24,631 bases of DNA from UBA7396 sp036172015 (lineage in GTDB: Bacteria > Patescibacteriota > Gracilibacteria > BD1-5 > UBA6164). Positions 8,469 to 16,880 of this stretch are shown here, in pieces (positions within the stretch are counted from its first letter, which is position 1; every line of letters begins with the position of its first letter). The position numbers and the translations under genes were made by a program. The stretch is taken from positions 1 to 24,631 of the forward strand of contig JAVHSE010000085.1 of the NCBI GenBank assembly GCA_036172015.1, given 5' to 3'. The notes beneath the pieces are model-generated. The model had not been told where the DNA came from and ran no database searches. It saw only the letters and a list, made by a program, of their open reading frames with translations.

Positions 8469-8615
8469 AAAAAATGGAGAAAGCAACCCTGCTTACCCAA
8501 TTTAGAATAATTTTATAATATTTCCTAAAAAACTGGAAGGTTACTTTCTCCAGTTTGTCTAGGAAATAAAATACAATAAAATCTGCCATTAATGGCATAA
8601 CTAAATTTGGTAAGC
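8469..8615 (-). ncRNA. Candidate structured RNA B upstream of the restriction gene
   Basis: Read on the minus strand: the 5' arm 8615-8601 (GCTTACCAAATTTAG) pairs with 8505-8491 (14 of 15). Inside are a small palindrome (GCCATTAATGGC, 8596-8585) and an elongated hairpin built of ATAAAAT/ATTTTAT, ATTTCCTA/TAGGAAAT and AAACTGG/CCAGTTT. The strand at the tip of that hairpin, GGAGAAAGTAACC (8551-8539), is complementary (12 of 13) to GGTTGCTTTCTCC (8488-8476), which is followed by A and six Ts (8474-8469). This helix crosses the closing stem, exactly the topology of RNA A. The start predicted from the promoter coincides with the closing stem. It is not tmRNA, SRP RNA or T-box by their usual motifs; 6S-like architecture is possible, but the central bubble signature cannot be confirmed by eye. 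Confidence 0.5.
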
Positions 8616-8621
8616 CTGTTC

Positions 8622-8648
8622 ATTATATGTAAATGCTATAAAAATCAA
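8622..8648 (-). promoter_or_regulatory. Candidate promoter of RNA B and the restriction gene
   Basis: Minus strand TTGATT (8648-8643), 15-base spacer, TATAAT (8627-8622). The predicted start near 8615 is the first base of the RNA B closing stem. It is back to back with the rnpB promoter, whose -35 box begins 15 bases away. Confidence 0.55.
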
Positions 8649-8662
8649 ATAAATACTAATAT

Positions 8663-8690
8663 TTGTTATTTCACATTTTTTTCATATAAT
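8663..8690 (+). promoter_or_regulatory. Promoter of rnpB
   Basis: TTGTTA (8663-8668), 16-base spacer, perfect TATAAT (8685-8690). The start would be about 8697, the first base of helix P1 of RNase P RNA, which supports both assignments. Confidence 0.75.
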
Positions 8691-8696
8691 AAGCCG

Positions 8697-9119
8697 TGAT
8701 TTTAGTAAGAGCATACATCTACGCTCCATTTTAAATGGAGTGAGGAAAGTCTGGACTCCACGAGGAAATTACAAAAGCTAACGGCTTTGGTTTGAATAAG
8801 AATACATAAGATTCAAATACCACGAGTGCCACAGAGACTATAATAGTCACGAAAGTGATGAAAGGTGAAAAGTCAAAAGATGCCATACGAGCTAATTTTA
8901 TAAATATTTATAAGTAAGATCTTATGGTTACTTTTGGAGAATGAGAGTAATCTTATAAACTTGGTAAACTGTGTATGGAGCAATGGGAATGGTATTTTTT
9001 ATAGGTTATTCCTCTATTGTTTATAAAAAATATACTCAGCTTGAGGTAGGGAGTGATTCTTATCCTAGATAGATTGATGTAGAGATACAAAATCCGGCTT
9101 ATTACTCTTACTAAAATCA
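8697..9119 (+). ncRNA. rnpB: RNase P RNA, bacterial type A-like
   Basis: Catalytic RNA that removes 5' leaders from pre-tRNAs. The universally conserved CR-I block is present (GAGGAAAGTCTGGACTCCAC, from 8742) and so is the CR-V block near the 3' end (ACAAAATCCGGCTTAT, 9087-9102). Helix P1 is a 15-bp perfect pairing of 8697-8711 with 9105-9119, which fixes both ends. Between them, CCACAGAGACT and GGTGAAA blocks match the usual conserved core. The length of about 423 nt is within the bacterial range. No T-rich terminator follows; the adenylate kinase start codon lies 27 bases downstream, so rnpB is probably cut from the 5' end of a longer operon transcript. Confidence 0.95.
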
Positions 9120-9146
9120 ATAAAAATAATTCCTAACACTAAAATA

Positions 9147-10202
9147 ATGAAAATAGTTTTAGCTTGAATACAATGATCTGGAAAATGAACCCAATGAAAA
9201 ATACTTGAAAAAAAATATAATTTTAAAATATTTGATACCTGAGGACATATCAGAGAAATTGCTCGTGAAAATACTGAATTATGAAGAAAAGTAAAATCAA
9301 GAATTGATACTGGAAATCTGGTTCCTATTGAAATATTACAAAATATACTTCATAATTTTTTAAAAAATCAAACTTCTGATACGAACATAATTTTTGATGG
9401 AGTGCCAAGAAATCTTGCTCAAAAAGATTTTTTTGATAGTACTGTTTGAGATTTTAAAATTATTTATCTTAATCTTCCAAAATCAGAAGCTGAAAATAGA
9501 GTTCTTTGAAGAAAAATATGTTTTTCTTGTCAATCAACTTTTCCAAAAAACTACGAACATAAATTTTGTGATAAATGTTCATGAAAAATATGAGTAAGAG
9601 TTGATGATAGTGACGATGAAGCTCTTAAAAAAAGAATTGATATATTTGTAAATGAAACAATCCCCGTTATTGAAGCCTATAGAAAAGAAGGAAAAGTGAT
9701 AGATATTGATGCGAATTTAGATATAGCTGATATTACCAATAAAATAGAAACTGAATTATGATTACTTCGTATAAATAAATATAGAATTAGAGAATTAGAA
9801 GCTAATGACAAAGATATACAAGAGCTCAATGATCTCTATAAAATATTTGGTAATGGATATGAAGTATCTGGGAAAAATGTGTATCTTATGAATAAATCAT
9901 CGAGAGATTTTTTGCTTTGATATGAACTTGATAATAAAATTGTGGGAACTCTCAGTATTTCTATTTGTCTCAATGCAGGAAAAAATCCATATGCGATGAT
10001 AGAAAATTTTTGTGTACTTGAAAATTATAAATGAATTGGAATAGGAAGTGCTCTTTTAAAAGAAGCTGAAAATACAGCAAGAATGATGGATTGTTACAAA
10101 ATTGTTCTTTTATCGAATAAAAGACATATTGATTTTAATAAAATGTATACAAAATTTGGTTTTGAAAATGAAACGACATTTTGATTTAAAAAATATTTAT
10201 AA
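9147..10202 (+). CDS. adk: Adenylate kinase fused to GNAT acetyltransferase
   Basis: 351 residues. Residues 1 to about 195 are adenylate kinase (ATP + AMP to 2 ADP): P-loop GIQGSGKGT (7-15), AMP-site FDTGGHIREIA (29-39), DGVPRNLAQ (84-92), and a zinc-type LID with C125-x2-C128 and C141-x2-C144, followed by GVRVDDSDDEALKKR. Residues about 197-351 are a GNAT-family N-acetyltransferase: IRELEAND start, ENFCVLENYKGIGIGSALL with the acetyl-CoA loop (275-280) and a C-terminal MYTKFGF. The join (ETELGLLRIN, about 191-200) has no stop; the linking Gly195 is TGA, so with a standard code this would look like separate genes. Four of the five P-loop/loop glycines that prove code 25 are here. The acetyl substrate is unknown. 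No Shine-Dalgarno sequence is visible. It heads a + strand operon behind rnpB. The AMP-site GDM/GDL motif is altered to GGH. Confidence 0.9.
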
Positions 10203-10217
10203 TATAAAAATAAAAAT

Positions 10218-11405
10218 ATGTTCGCATTTGAACTTTGAAGAGAATTTAAATTAAGTATAGCCGAAATTTTTTGTGTATTTCCCAGATGAACTATCGTTTT
10301 TTGTGATAAAAAAGTACTCATTATAGATTGAGTATCAAAAGATGATATCTTAAAAAATTCTCAAAATTTAGGTGGAAGTATAAAAATAATGGAAGTACAA
10401 GAAGTTTCAAACTGACTTCCGGTTGATAAAAAAGAAATGGAACGAGATTTAGAAGATATATTAAGTGAAAATTTAGGATTAGATGGGTTTGAATGAAAAT
10501 TTCATTATGCTATAAATTTATTTTGAAAATCTCCAATAATTCATAAAGAAATGTTAAAAATTTCAAAAAAAGTTATTAAAGAACATGCTCTCAATCCTCG
10601 TTTTATTAACCAAGATTTTAAAAATATTTCATCAGTTGCTATCATAAAGGAGGCTTTAATAAAAAAATGAACTGACTTTAATTTTATTTTTTGAAACGAT
10701 ACCGTTTATTTTTGAAATACTATTTTTGTTCAAGATATTTACGGTTATTCAAACAGAGATTACGGAAAAGAGAGAGATATGAATATCGGGATGCTTCCAC
10801 CAAAATTAGCTCAAATGATGTTAAATTTAGCTCCATGAGAAGTGGTGTATGACCCATTTGTTGGACTTGGAACCGTTTTGATTGAATCAATACATATGTG
10901 AAACAAAAAAATCTTTTGAAGTGACCTCAATGAAAGAATGGTGGAAACATCAAATGCAAATCTAGATAGATTAAAACAAGGGTTTGATTTTGAGAAAAAA
11001 ATCATATTCCAAAATGCAAAATATATTCATGAAATCAAATTTATAAGTGAGGTTGATTGTATAGTAACTGAATGATATTTGTGAGAAGTTATGACAAAAA
11101 GTAATATAAATATGGAAAGAATTGAGAAACAAAAAACCAAACTCAATGACTTATATGAATGATTTTTTCTTTGATTAAAAAGATTAGATTTTAAATGAAA
11201 TATAGTTATATCATTTCCGTTTTGGGAAATTAATGGAAAATATTTTTATTTTGAAGAAATATATGATAAAATAAAGAAGTATTGCATAGTAAACAAATTA
11301 TTACCTGAAAATATGGAATTTCAAGAAACCAAATCAGGAAGTTTACTTTACAAAAGAGATGCTCAACTCGTAGGAAGAGAGATCTTTAGCTTACAATTAA
11401 AATAA
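10218..11405 (+). CDS. Trm11/TrmG10-like RNA guanine-N2 methyltransferase
   Basis: 395 residues. The C-terminal half is a class I SAM methyltransferase of the Trm11/TrmG10/RlmK-L type: a leading motif YGKERDMNIGMLPPKLAQMM (about 183-202), motif I VYDPFVGLGTVLIES (210-224, D212-P-F-V-G) and motif II FGSDLN. The N-terminal 170 residues resemble the substrate-binding part that replaces or contains the THUMP region in this family. Family members methylate N2 of guanine in tRNA (position 10 in archaea and eukaryotes). The usual catalytic motif IV (D/N-P-P-Y or T-E-P-Y) reads VTEGYLGE (283-290), with TGA-encoded glycine where proline is expected, so substrate or activity may differ. It lies 15 bases after adk and 5 bases before the next gene, so it is co-transcribed. 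Confidence 0.75.
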
Positions 11406-11410
11406 AAAAT

Positions 11411-12808
11411 ATGAAAAATACTCCTCAAGATATGAAAAATATTCCTCATGGCATAAAAAAATATTTATTTTATACATCAAGATGAACTATTTCAGTAAAA
11501 AATAAAGAGAAAGAACCAATTATCATTCGAGGAAAAAGATTGAAAATTAGTAAATTTGACTTTAAAGATCTTTCTAATTTTTCAGATCAAGAAATTCTTG
11601 AGATTATTAAAATTGATTTATGAATAGACTTAATTCATTTTCCTAAGGATGGTATAGAACAAATAAATACTCTTTTCTTTGATGCGAATCAAGTCTATTT
11701 AGAATCAATTTTAAAAAAAGTCTTTGAAAGAAAAGGAGCAAAATCATTTCCAATTGATTTTAAATTTACTTCTGTTGAGGAGATTTTATCTTTTATCAAA
11801 GAAGCTGGAAATATTGAAGGAGGATGGGATGCAAAACTCAAATGTATGATGATGAAATTTTCGTCTTCTATCAATGATATACTTACCACTTACGGGCTTC
11901 AAAATTTAGATGAAAAGAAAAAAGCTATTGTGGATAAACTGACTCCTGTTTTGAGACTTCAAGAAGTCTGAGAAGATGATATTGGAACTATTGGTTGACA
12001 TAAATTTATATTGTATGGAAGACCAAAAGAAATCGTATCGCTTGAATATAAAAATCTCAATGATCCAGATTATTCTCGAGCTGAAGATATTAAAGATCCA
12101 GTATGATTGACTTTTGAACTTTTATGATGATGATCAATTGAATATGTGCAATTATTTGGAATTATTCAAAATTTGATTATATGACTTGGATGAAAGATAA
12201 TAGATACCAAAATAAAATGATTAAAGCTGAATAAAATTGATACAAATAAATTATCATCGGATTTAAAACTCATTTTACTCAGTGCAAAACAAGAAAAAAA
12301 ATCAGCAAGTCATGAGAAATATATTGATCTCAAATTTACTTGTATTATTGATGGGGTAAATATAGAAATCAAAATTGTACCTCATCAAAATGAAAATCAA
12401 AAATGATTACAATTCCAATGAGTCTATGCTTTTTTAAATAAATTTATTGAGTGAATTACGATGAGGCATTTGCAAGATGGGTATATTGAATGAGAAAATA
12501 TTCATATGTACTGTGAATTATTTTTTGAAAATCTTCAAGATATGATCAATAAAAACCCAGAAACCGTATGAATGTCAAAAGAAGATTTTTTACCAGATTT
12601 ATGGACTGATTTACAAACAAAATGATATATTAGGACATGAATTAAATATATCAATAGAAGCATGAATGATAATATTAAAAGATATATGATCAATGGATTG
12701 ACGGAATATTATAAATCATGTTTAATAGCTTCTAAACTTCCAAATAACAAAATAGTACGGAGAAATGAGAGATCAAAAAATCTCTATGAACAAAAGTTGA
12801 TGTATTAA
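11411..12808 (+). CDS. Uncharacterised protein, possibly RelA/SpoT-like fold
   Basis: 465 residues, not firmly recognised. Two blocks recall the RelA/SpoT nucleotidyltransferase domain that makes (p)ppGpp: GRPKEIVSLEYKN (203-215) followed by YSRAEDIKDPVGLTFEL (221-237), like the family's 'R-K-x-S-x-x-K ... DI-x-D-x-x-G-x-R' pattern, and later VNIEIKIVPHQNENQKG (317-333) with E319 where the family has its catalytic Glu in 'EIQ-R'. The Arg expected after the Gly (GxR) is missing. The N-terminal 190 residues and C-terminal 110 are not recognised. No membrane segment is seen. It begins 5 bases after the methyltransferase stop, in the adk operon. If the reading is right it may be an alarmone-type or toxSAS-type pyrophosphokinase; otherwise a conserved CPR protein of unknown role. 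Confidence 0.5.
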
Positions 12809-12810
12809 TT

Positions 12811-12837
12811 TTGACTTTTCTTAAATTCAAGTATACT
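12811..12837 (+). promoter_or_regulatory. Promoter of the small thioredoxin-like gene
   Basis: TTGACT (12811-12816), 15-base spacer, TATACT (12832-12837), just after the stop of the previous gene. The predicted start near 12844 falls at the first base of a perfect 8-bp hairpin, ATATTCTC/GAGAATAT (12843-12864), which may protect the 5' end of the mRNA or act as a weak terminator for the upstream operon. Confidence 0.6.
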
Positions 12838-12894
12838 GAGAAATATTCTCATATAAGAGAATATGTTTTGAAATTTATTTATTAAATAGAATGT

Positions 12895-13221
12895 ATGAAA
12901 ATTAAAATATACGGTTCCAATAACGATACTCAAACATTACTTGAAAAAGTAAATTTTTCTATTGATGAACTTGGACTCAATGATTTTATTACATCAGAAA
13001 TTACGACTGATGAAGCTTTAAAAAATGAACTCAATATTACTCAAGAACCAGCATTAATTATTGAAGAAGAATCCATTGATTTTAAAGATATGATTTTTGA
13101 ATGAATAGTTCCAGAAATAGATGAATTAAAATCGATGTTTGTAAGTATTATTGGATGATGAGAAAGTTGAGAATGATGATGATGCGGAAGTGGATCATGT
13201 GGAACAGGATGTAGTTGTTAA
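12895..13221 (+). CDS. Small thioredoxin-like protein with Gly/Cys tail
   Basis: 108 residues. The first 80 read like the minimal thioredoxin fold of the MTH895/'thioredoxin_3' type: MKIKIYGSNN, a helix, a central strand, then EPALIIEEE with the cis-Pro (P58 region) and a final helix. The usual active-site Cys pair after the first strand (G-x-x-C-x-x-C) is replaced by SNNDTQ, so the ordinary redox centre is absent. Instead the C-terminus is a tail of glycines, many TGA-coded, with five cysteines (GGGCGSGSCGTGCSC). The tail could bind a metal or hold the thiols that the core has lost; this is inference. It has its own promoter and ends at a strong terminator, so it can be expressed apart from the adk operon. 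Confidence 0.6.
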
Positions 13222-13225
13222 GAAT

Positions 13226-13263
13226 AAAAAAATCTCTTGAAATAATATTTCAAGAGATTTTTT
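13226..13263. terminator. Bidirectional terminator between convergent genes
   Basis: Perfect 11-bp stem TCTCTTGAAAT/ATTTCAAGAGA (13233-13243 and 13247-13257), extended by an A-run on the left and six Ts on the right. It separates the + strand thioredoxin-like gene from the minus strand FecR-like gene, whose stop codon it overlaps. Confidence 0.85.
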
Positions 13264-14722
13264 ATTGTATAATAGTAACTCAAGTAGAAACTTCCATAGT
13301 AACTGGAACTTCTAGATTTCAACTATTATTTTCTATTTTTTTTACCTCTTTAATAATAGTAAAATTATTTTCATAAATAAGTTTTGATTCAGCTCAAAAA
13401 TATTGAATAGTATATATATTAACTCCATCTTTTAAATTTCAAAATTCACTATTTGCAAAATATGACCAATAACTTCATTTTTTAGGAAATTTTTTTAATT
13501 CAAAATCATTAATAATAATTTTTTCTACCAATCAAGCAGGAACTGTTCACTCTATTCTTACTATATTATCAGTTGTCGTATAAGGATTTGTTTTTGGAGC
13601 TAAAATTTGATACAAAGGTGAAGTACTAATTGGATAATTAGAAACTTGTGCTAATGTAGACTCTCAGTGAGCAGTATTTCCATTGATGAAATAGAGAGTA
13701 AAAAATCATTTATACAATAACCTATTTGATTCATTATAGACTCTATATATAAGATTATTAGTTTTTCCTTCTAATTTAAATCATTTTAAAGAAAAAGTTT
13801 TTTTCATCGTATCAAGAGTAACATTCTGTCCATTAATTTCAATTTTAGTAACCATATCTGACACAATATTTCCTTCTATATCAATAGTATCAGTATTTAT
13901 TTCAGCTTCATCATATAAATTATTAAATAAAATATAAGGTGTACTTTCCCCTATTCATTCAACGGATCACGAAGATGTCATTCACGAATTTATTAAAACT
14001 CCTGTATTGGTATCTGTTGTATTAGAAGAAGCTAGGTAAAGACTCCCATTATTTTTTATAAACCAATCATCTGATTTTATATAATCATCTATTGGTTCTT
14101 TTGTTAATGATAGATCAGAATTTTCATCTTTCGCATTATTTCTCATAATAACCAATTTTTCTCATTTTTGTAAAGAAGCTGATTTTCCAGCAAGATTTTG
14201 AACTTCTAAGATTCAAGAAACTACATATATAGTACTAGCAACTTCATTTTGTGATAATGAAAATACACTTTTACTCGTAGTAGAAACTTTTGCATATCTC
14301 ATTTCTATATTTATACCAGTATTTGATTTCACCCATAAATCAGAAGAATACAAAGTATAAGAACTATCTTCATTATATCTTAATTCTCATAATTTATTAA
14401 GAATAAATTCGCCATCACTTGAATCTTTAATATTTAGAGTTCCATTTACTACGAGCAACTTTTCTGTTTGATACATCAAAATATTTCATTCTATTTTTGT
14501 TTTATTTCATCCATTATAAACTGAATATGCTTCTGTATCTGGTAGACCTAAGGATACTTCTAACGATCTATTATTAAGGCTTTGTACTCATGAAGATTCC
14601 TGAGAAGAAAATAAATAATTAAACACGAATAAAAGAATAACAAAAACTATTATTATTGGAAATAAATAATCTTTAAATGTTTTCAATACTTTACTATTAT
14701 TTCTTTTATGATTATAATTCAT
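13262..14722 (-). CDS. Membrane-anchored surface protein with FecR-like domain
   Basis: 486 residues: a short Lys/Arg-rich cytoplasmic head, one membrane segment (about 20-38, LFPIIIVFVILLFVFNYLF), then a large extracytoplasmic part rich in beta-strand, Ser, Thr and Asn. Residues about 125-195 (LWVKSNTGINIEMRYAKVST, then VYVVSG-like and SLQKGEKLVIM) fit the FecR-like beta-sandwich, a domain of surface and regulatory proteins. Two or more Ig-like repeats follow, each near a 'TNNIVRIEGTVPAG'-like strand block. No LPxTG-type sorting motif is visible at the C-terminus (ends VSTGVTIIQ), so it is anchored by its N-terminal helix. It overlaps the upstream gene by 11 bases and belongs to the sortase locus. 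Confidence 0.6.
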
Positions 14723-15362
14723 ATTTATTTAGATTAATATTATAAGAAGGGCTTGGTATATTTATAAAAATTTTCGAAAGATTTTCAAGTGTTTTTTTAT
14801 TTTCTTTTATTATATTTTTATTTTCTATGACAATAAAGTCTTTTTCATAAAATAAAACAGATTTTTTTTGAATTTTAATTATATTTTTCTTTATAGCAAT
14901 TTTTGTTGGGCTAATAATTTCTATAGATGATACATTATATCCACAATCTATAATTATTTTTTTTAAATTATAATTCATATCAAATTCTATATCTTCAATA
15001 TTTCATACAATACTATCACAAATATCTCTCACTTGTTTCAAAATAAGATCATATATATTATGATCATCAAATGACTTCTCATTTATATGAAAAATATTAT
15101 TATGATTTGATAAAATGTCTTCGAGTAAAAAAAAATTATATTTTAAAAACGATTTTTTATAACGAAATCAAATAATCTTTTCATTATATAGATTAAAAAC
15201 TACTCAACAAATTTCTCAAATTTCATTTTCATATGTATCAAAAATTTTTTTTCACTTAAAATTTCATAAAAAAGAAAACATACATTGATGATTTAGGAAA
15301 AATATTTTACTTATGTTATTTTTAGTTGCTTTTTTGTCAAATAAAAAAGTAGAATTTACCAT
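14712..15362 (-). CDS. Uncharacterised protein, possibly PRC-barrel repeats
   Basis: 216 residues, Lys/Asn/Ile-rich and without a membrane segment. Residues about 45-95 (GEICGVVFNLYNEKIIGFRY followed by FLLEDIL) have the strand pattern of a PRC-barrel (G-x-x-x-x-V-x-F ... I-x-G-F ... L-x-x-x-D-I). A second, weaker copy may begin near DMNYNLKKIIIDCGY (about 128-142). PRC-barrel domains bind RNA or proteins in ribosome maturation, or occur in photosynthetic complexes; here the role is unknown. The stop lies inside the start of the FecR-like gene (11-base overlap), so the two are translationally coupled. A hairpin at 15414-15446 separates it from the small membrane gene upstream. The family call is weak. 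Confidence 0.45.
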
Positions 15363-15413
15363 AGAGTATATAATACATATTGTAGATAAACCGAAATATA
15401 GAAATATTTTATC

Positions 15414-15446
15414 AAAAAAAGTGACTTTTCAAGAAAATCACTTTTA
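15414..15446. terminator. Terminator-like hairpin within the sortase locus
   Basis: Stem AAAAGTGAcTTTT / AAAATCACTTTT with one extra base, flanked by an A-run on the left (seven Ts on the minus strand after the stem). It is a variant of the perfect stems at 5681 and 17064. In the minus direction it would end sortase transcripts before the next two genes, which then need their own promoter or readthrough. Confidence 0.65.
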
Positions 15447-15540
15447 CTATTTTTTGATCTATATTCCAAAGGTTTCTTGAATTAAAATCAGCTTTTTTTA
15501 CTTCATTTTTTTGTAATAACAAAATTACAAAAATATCCGT

Positions 15541-15834
15541 TTATGAAATAGAAGATATACTTTCATTTTCTATTTCTTTTTGAATTTCATTTTCTATTTC
15601 TTTTTGAATAAGTATTTGCTTCAAAGCAAGTTTTTTTACTTGTTGTTCTTTTAATTTTTTATTCATATCCATATAAATTTTCATCATAGGAAATATATAC
15701 ATTATTCATATGAATAAAAGTACAAAAAGAATTCAAAAAATCATGACATCATTTCATGAAAAAATGAATTGTTTTTCAAATATTTGTTGAACTTCTAAAT
15801 AAGTTCTATATTTATAATCTATATTTATTCCCAT
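15541..15834 (-). CDS. Small membrane protein behind the sortase gene
   Basis: 97 residues, family not recognised. A polar N-terminus (about 1-27) is followed by one membrane helix (about 30-50, MIFGILFVLLFIGIMYIFPM) and then a charged helix that ends in an exact tandem repeat of eight residues (IQKEIENE twice), the product of a 24-base DNA duplication at 15561-15608. The C-terminal part should form a coiled coil in the cytoplasm or outside. It starts 8 bases after the sortase stop, so it is co-transcribed. Its role may be as a partner of the sortase or an assembly factor; nothing in the sequence shows which. Confidence 0.6.
15561..15608. repeat. Perfect 24-base tandem duplication in a coding region
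   Basis: Two identical 24-base units, 15561-15584 and 15585-15608, each encoding the eight residues IQKEIENE on the minus strand. In-frame units of this kind can expand or contract by slippage. Confidence 0.85.
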
Positions 15835-15842
15835 ATGATTTA

Positions 15843-16847
15843 TTATTCAATTAATTCTCCTATAACTATCATTCTATTTAAAGTTGTTCCTATAGGCCAA
15901 CAAGTCATCAGACTTATTTCTTTTTTATTTGTATTTCTTTTTAAGACAGAGACATCTCCAGGTTTTATAATTTTCTTTTCTTTAATTTTATACACATATT
16001 TTTTTTGATTATAATATGCAATAATTTCATCTCAAAATACAATAGTATCGAGTAAAGCAAAAACATCATTATATTCTCATTTTATCCATGGAAAATTTGA
16101 TGAATGTCAAAAAATAAAACTATTTCATAATTCTCATGGTTTCGCACTTCAAGGATATCTTATTACTCCATTTGATAGTTCTTCCATAAATACATCTTCG
16201 AGCTCTTTTACATTTTCTACCATTTTACTTTTTACATCAATTAGAGGTATATTTTTACCAATTTTTGGAATTAAAATTCTATTTTCATATGGAACTATTT
16301 CAATATTCATATTTAAATTTTCATCATAATTTGATGTTAAGAGTTTATCCATAGAGTGATAGGTTTTATTTTTTACCATATTCACTTTTTCACTCACAGA
16401 TATTTTTGTAAATGTATCTATCAAAATAGGACTCTCTACAGAAATATTCGTTCATTGTACAGAAGATAAAAGATTCATTTTATTTTGTTCTAATACTTCT
16501 GGATTCAAATAACTTCTTGCGATTTCTATATAAGCACTATAATTAGTAACACTTAATAAAAATAAAAATATAAGAGTAGAAGTTGAAATGTATTTAAACA
16601 AAAAAAGAAATCCATTTCATATATTCGTAAATATGTGAAATTTTTCATTCCTTTCATTTGAAAAAATAATATTATTATTCATATTTTCTATTCATTGATT
16701 TTCAAATAATTTTAAATTTGATAAGACATCAATGGTATCATTGATATGATTTTCTTCATGTAATAATGATAAGTATTCATTATTTTCATTACTATTTTCT
16801 TTATTTAATAGTTCTAAAATATCAATATTTGTGTTTTTGTTTTCCAT
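15843..16847 (-). CDS. Sortase-family transpeptidase
   Basis: 334 residues. A long Asn-rich cytoplasmic head (1-75), one membrane segment (about 80-101, FLFLFKYISTSTLIFLFLL) and an extracellular sortase domain from about 185: IVPYENRILIPKIGKNIPLI, then the catalytic histidine in FGHSS (H248), catalytic cysteine in SLMTC (C316) and the arginine in TTLNR (R325), the complete triad with usual spacing. Sortases cut a sorting motif on surface proteins and join them to the cell wall or to each other. It starts the minus strand locus that also encodes a small membrane protein and a FecR-like surface protein. A good promoter (16881-16909) lies upstream. The long head before the membrane is unusual for sortases. 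No clear LPxTG substrate is seen in the window. The glycine before His248 is TGA. Confidence 0.9.
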
Positions 16848-16880
16848 AATTTTATTTTTATTATTTATTTTTGTATGATA

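Noticed and set aside
8469..8615. RNA B as tmRNA, SRP RNA or T-box leader
   Set aside because: No tRNA-like acceptor end or tag frame, no GGAAG-type SRP tetraloop domain, and no T-box sequence. 6S RNA is left open but not claimed.
9147..10202. TGA as tryptophan (mycoplasma-type code 4)
   Set aside because: P-loop, GNAT loop and sortase positions need glycine, and TGG is used where Trp is expected.
15506..15533. TTTTTTGTAAT/ATTACAAAAA palindrome as terminator
   Set aside because: The flanking runs are T before and A after the stem on both strands, the reverse of a terminator.
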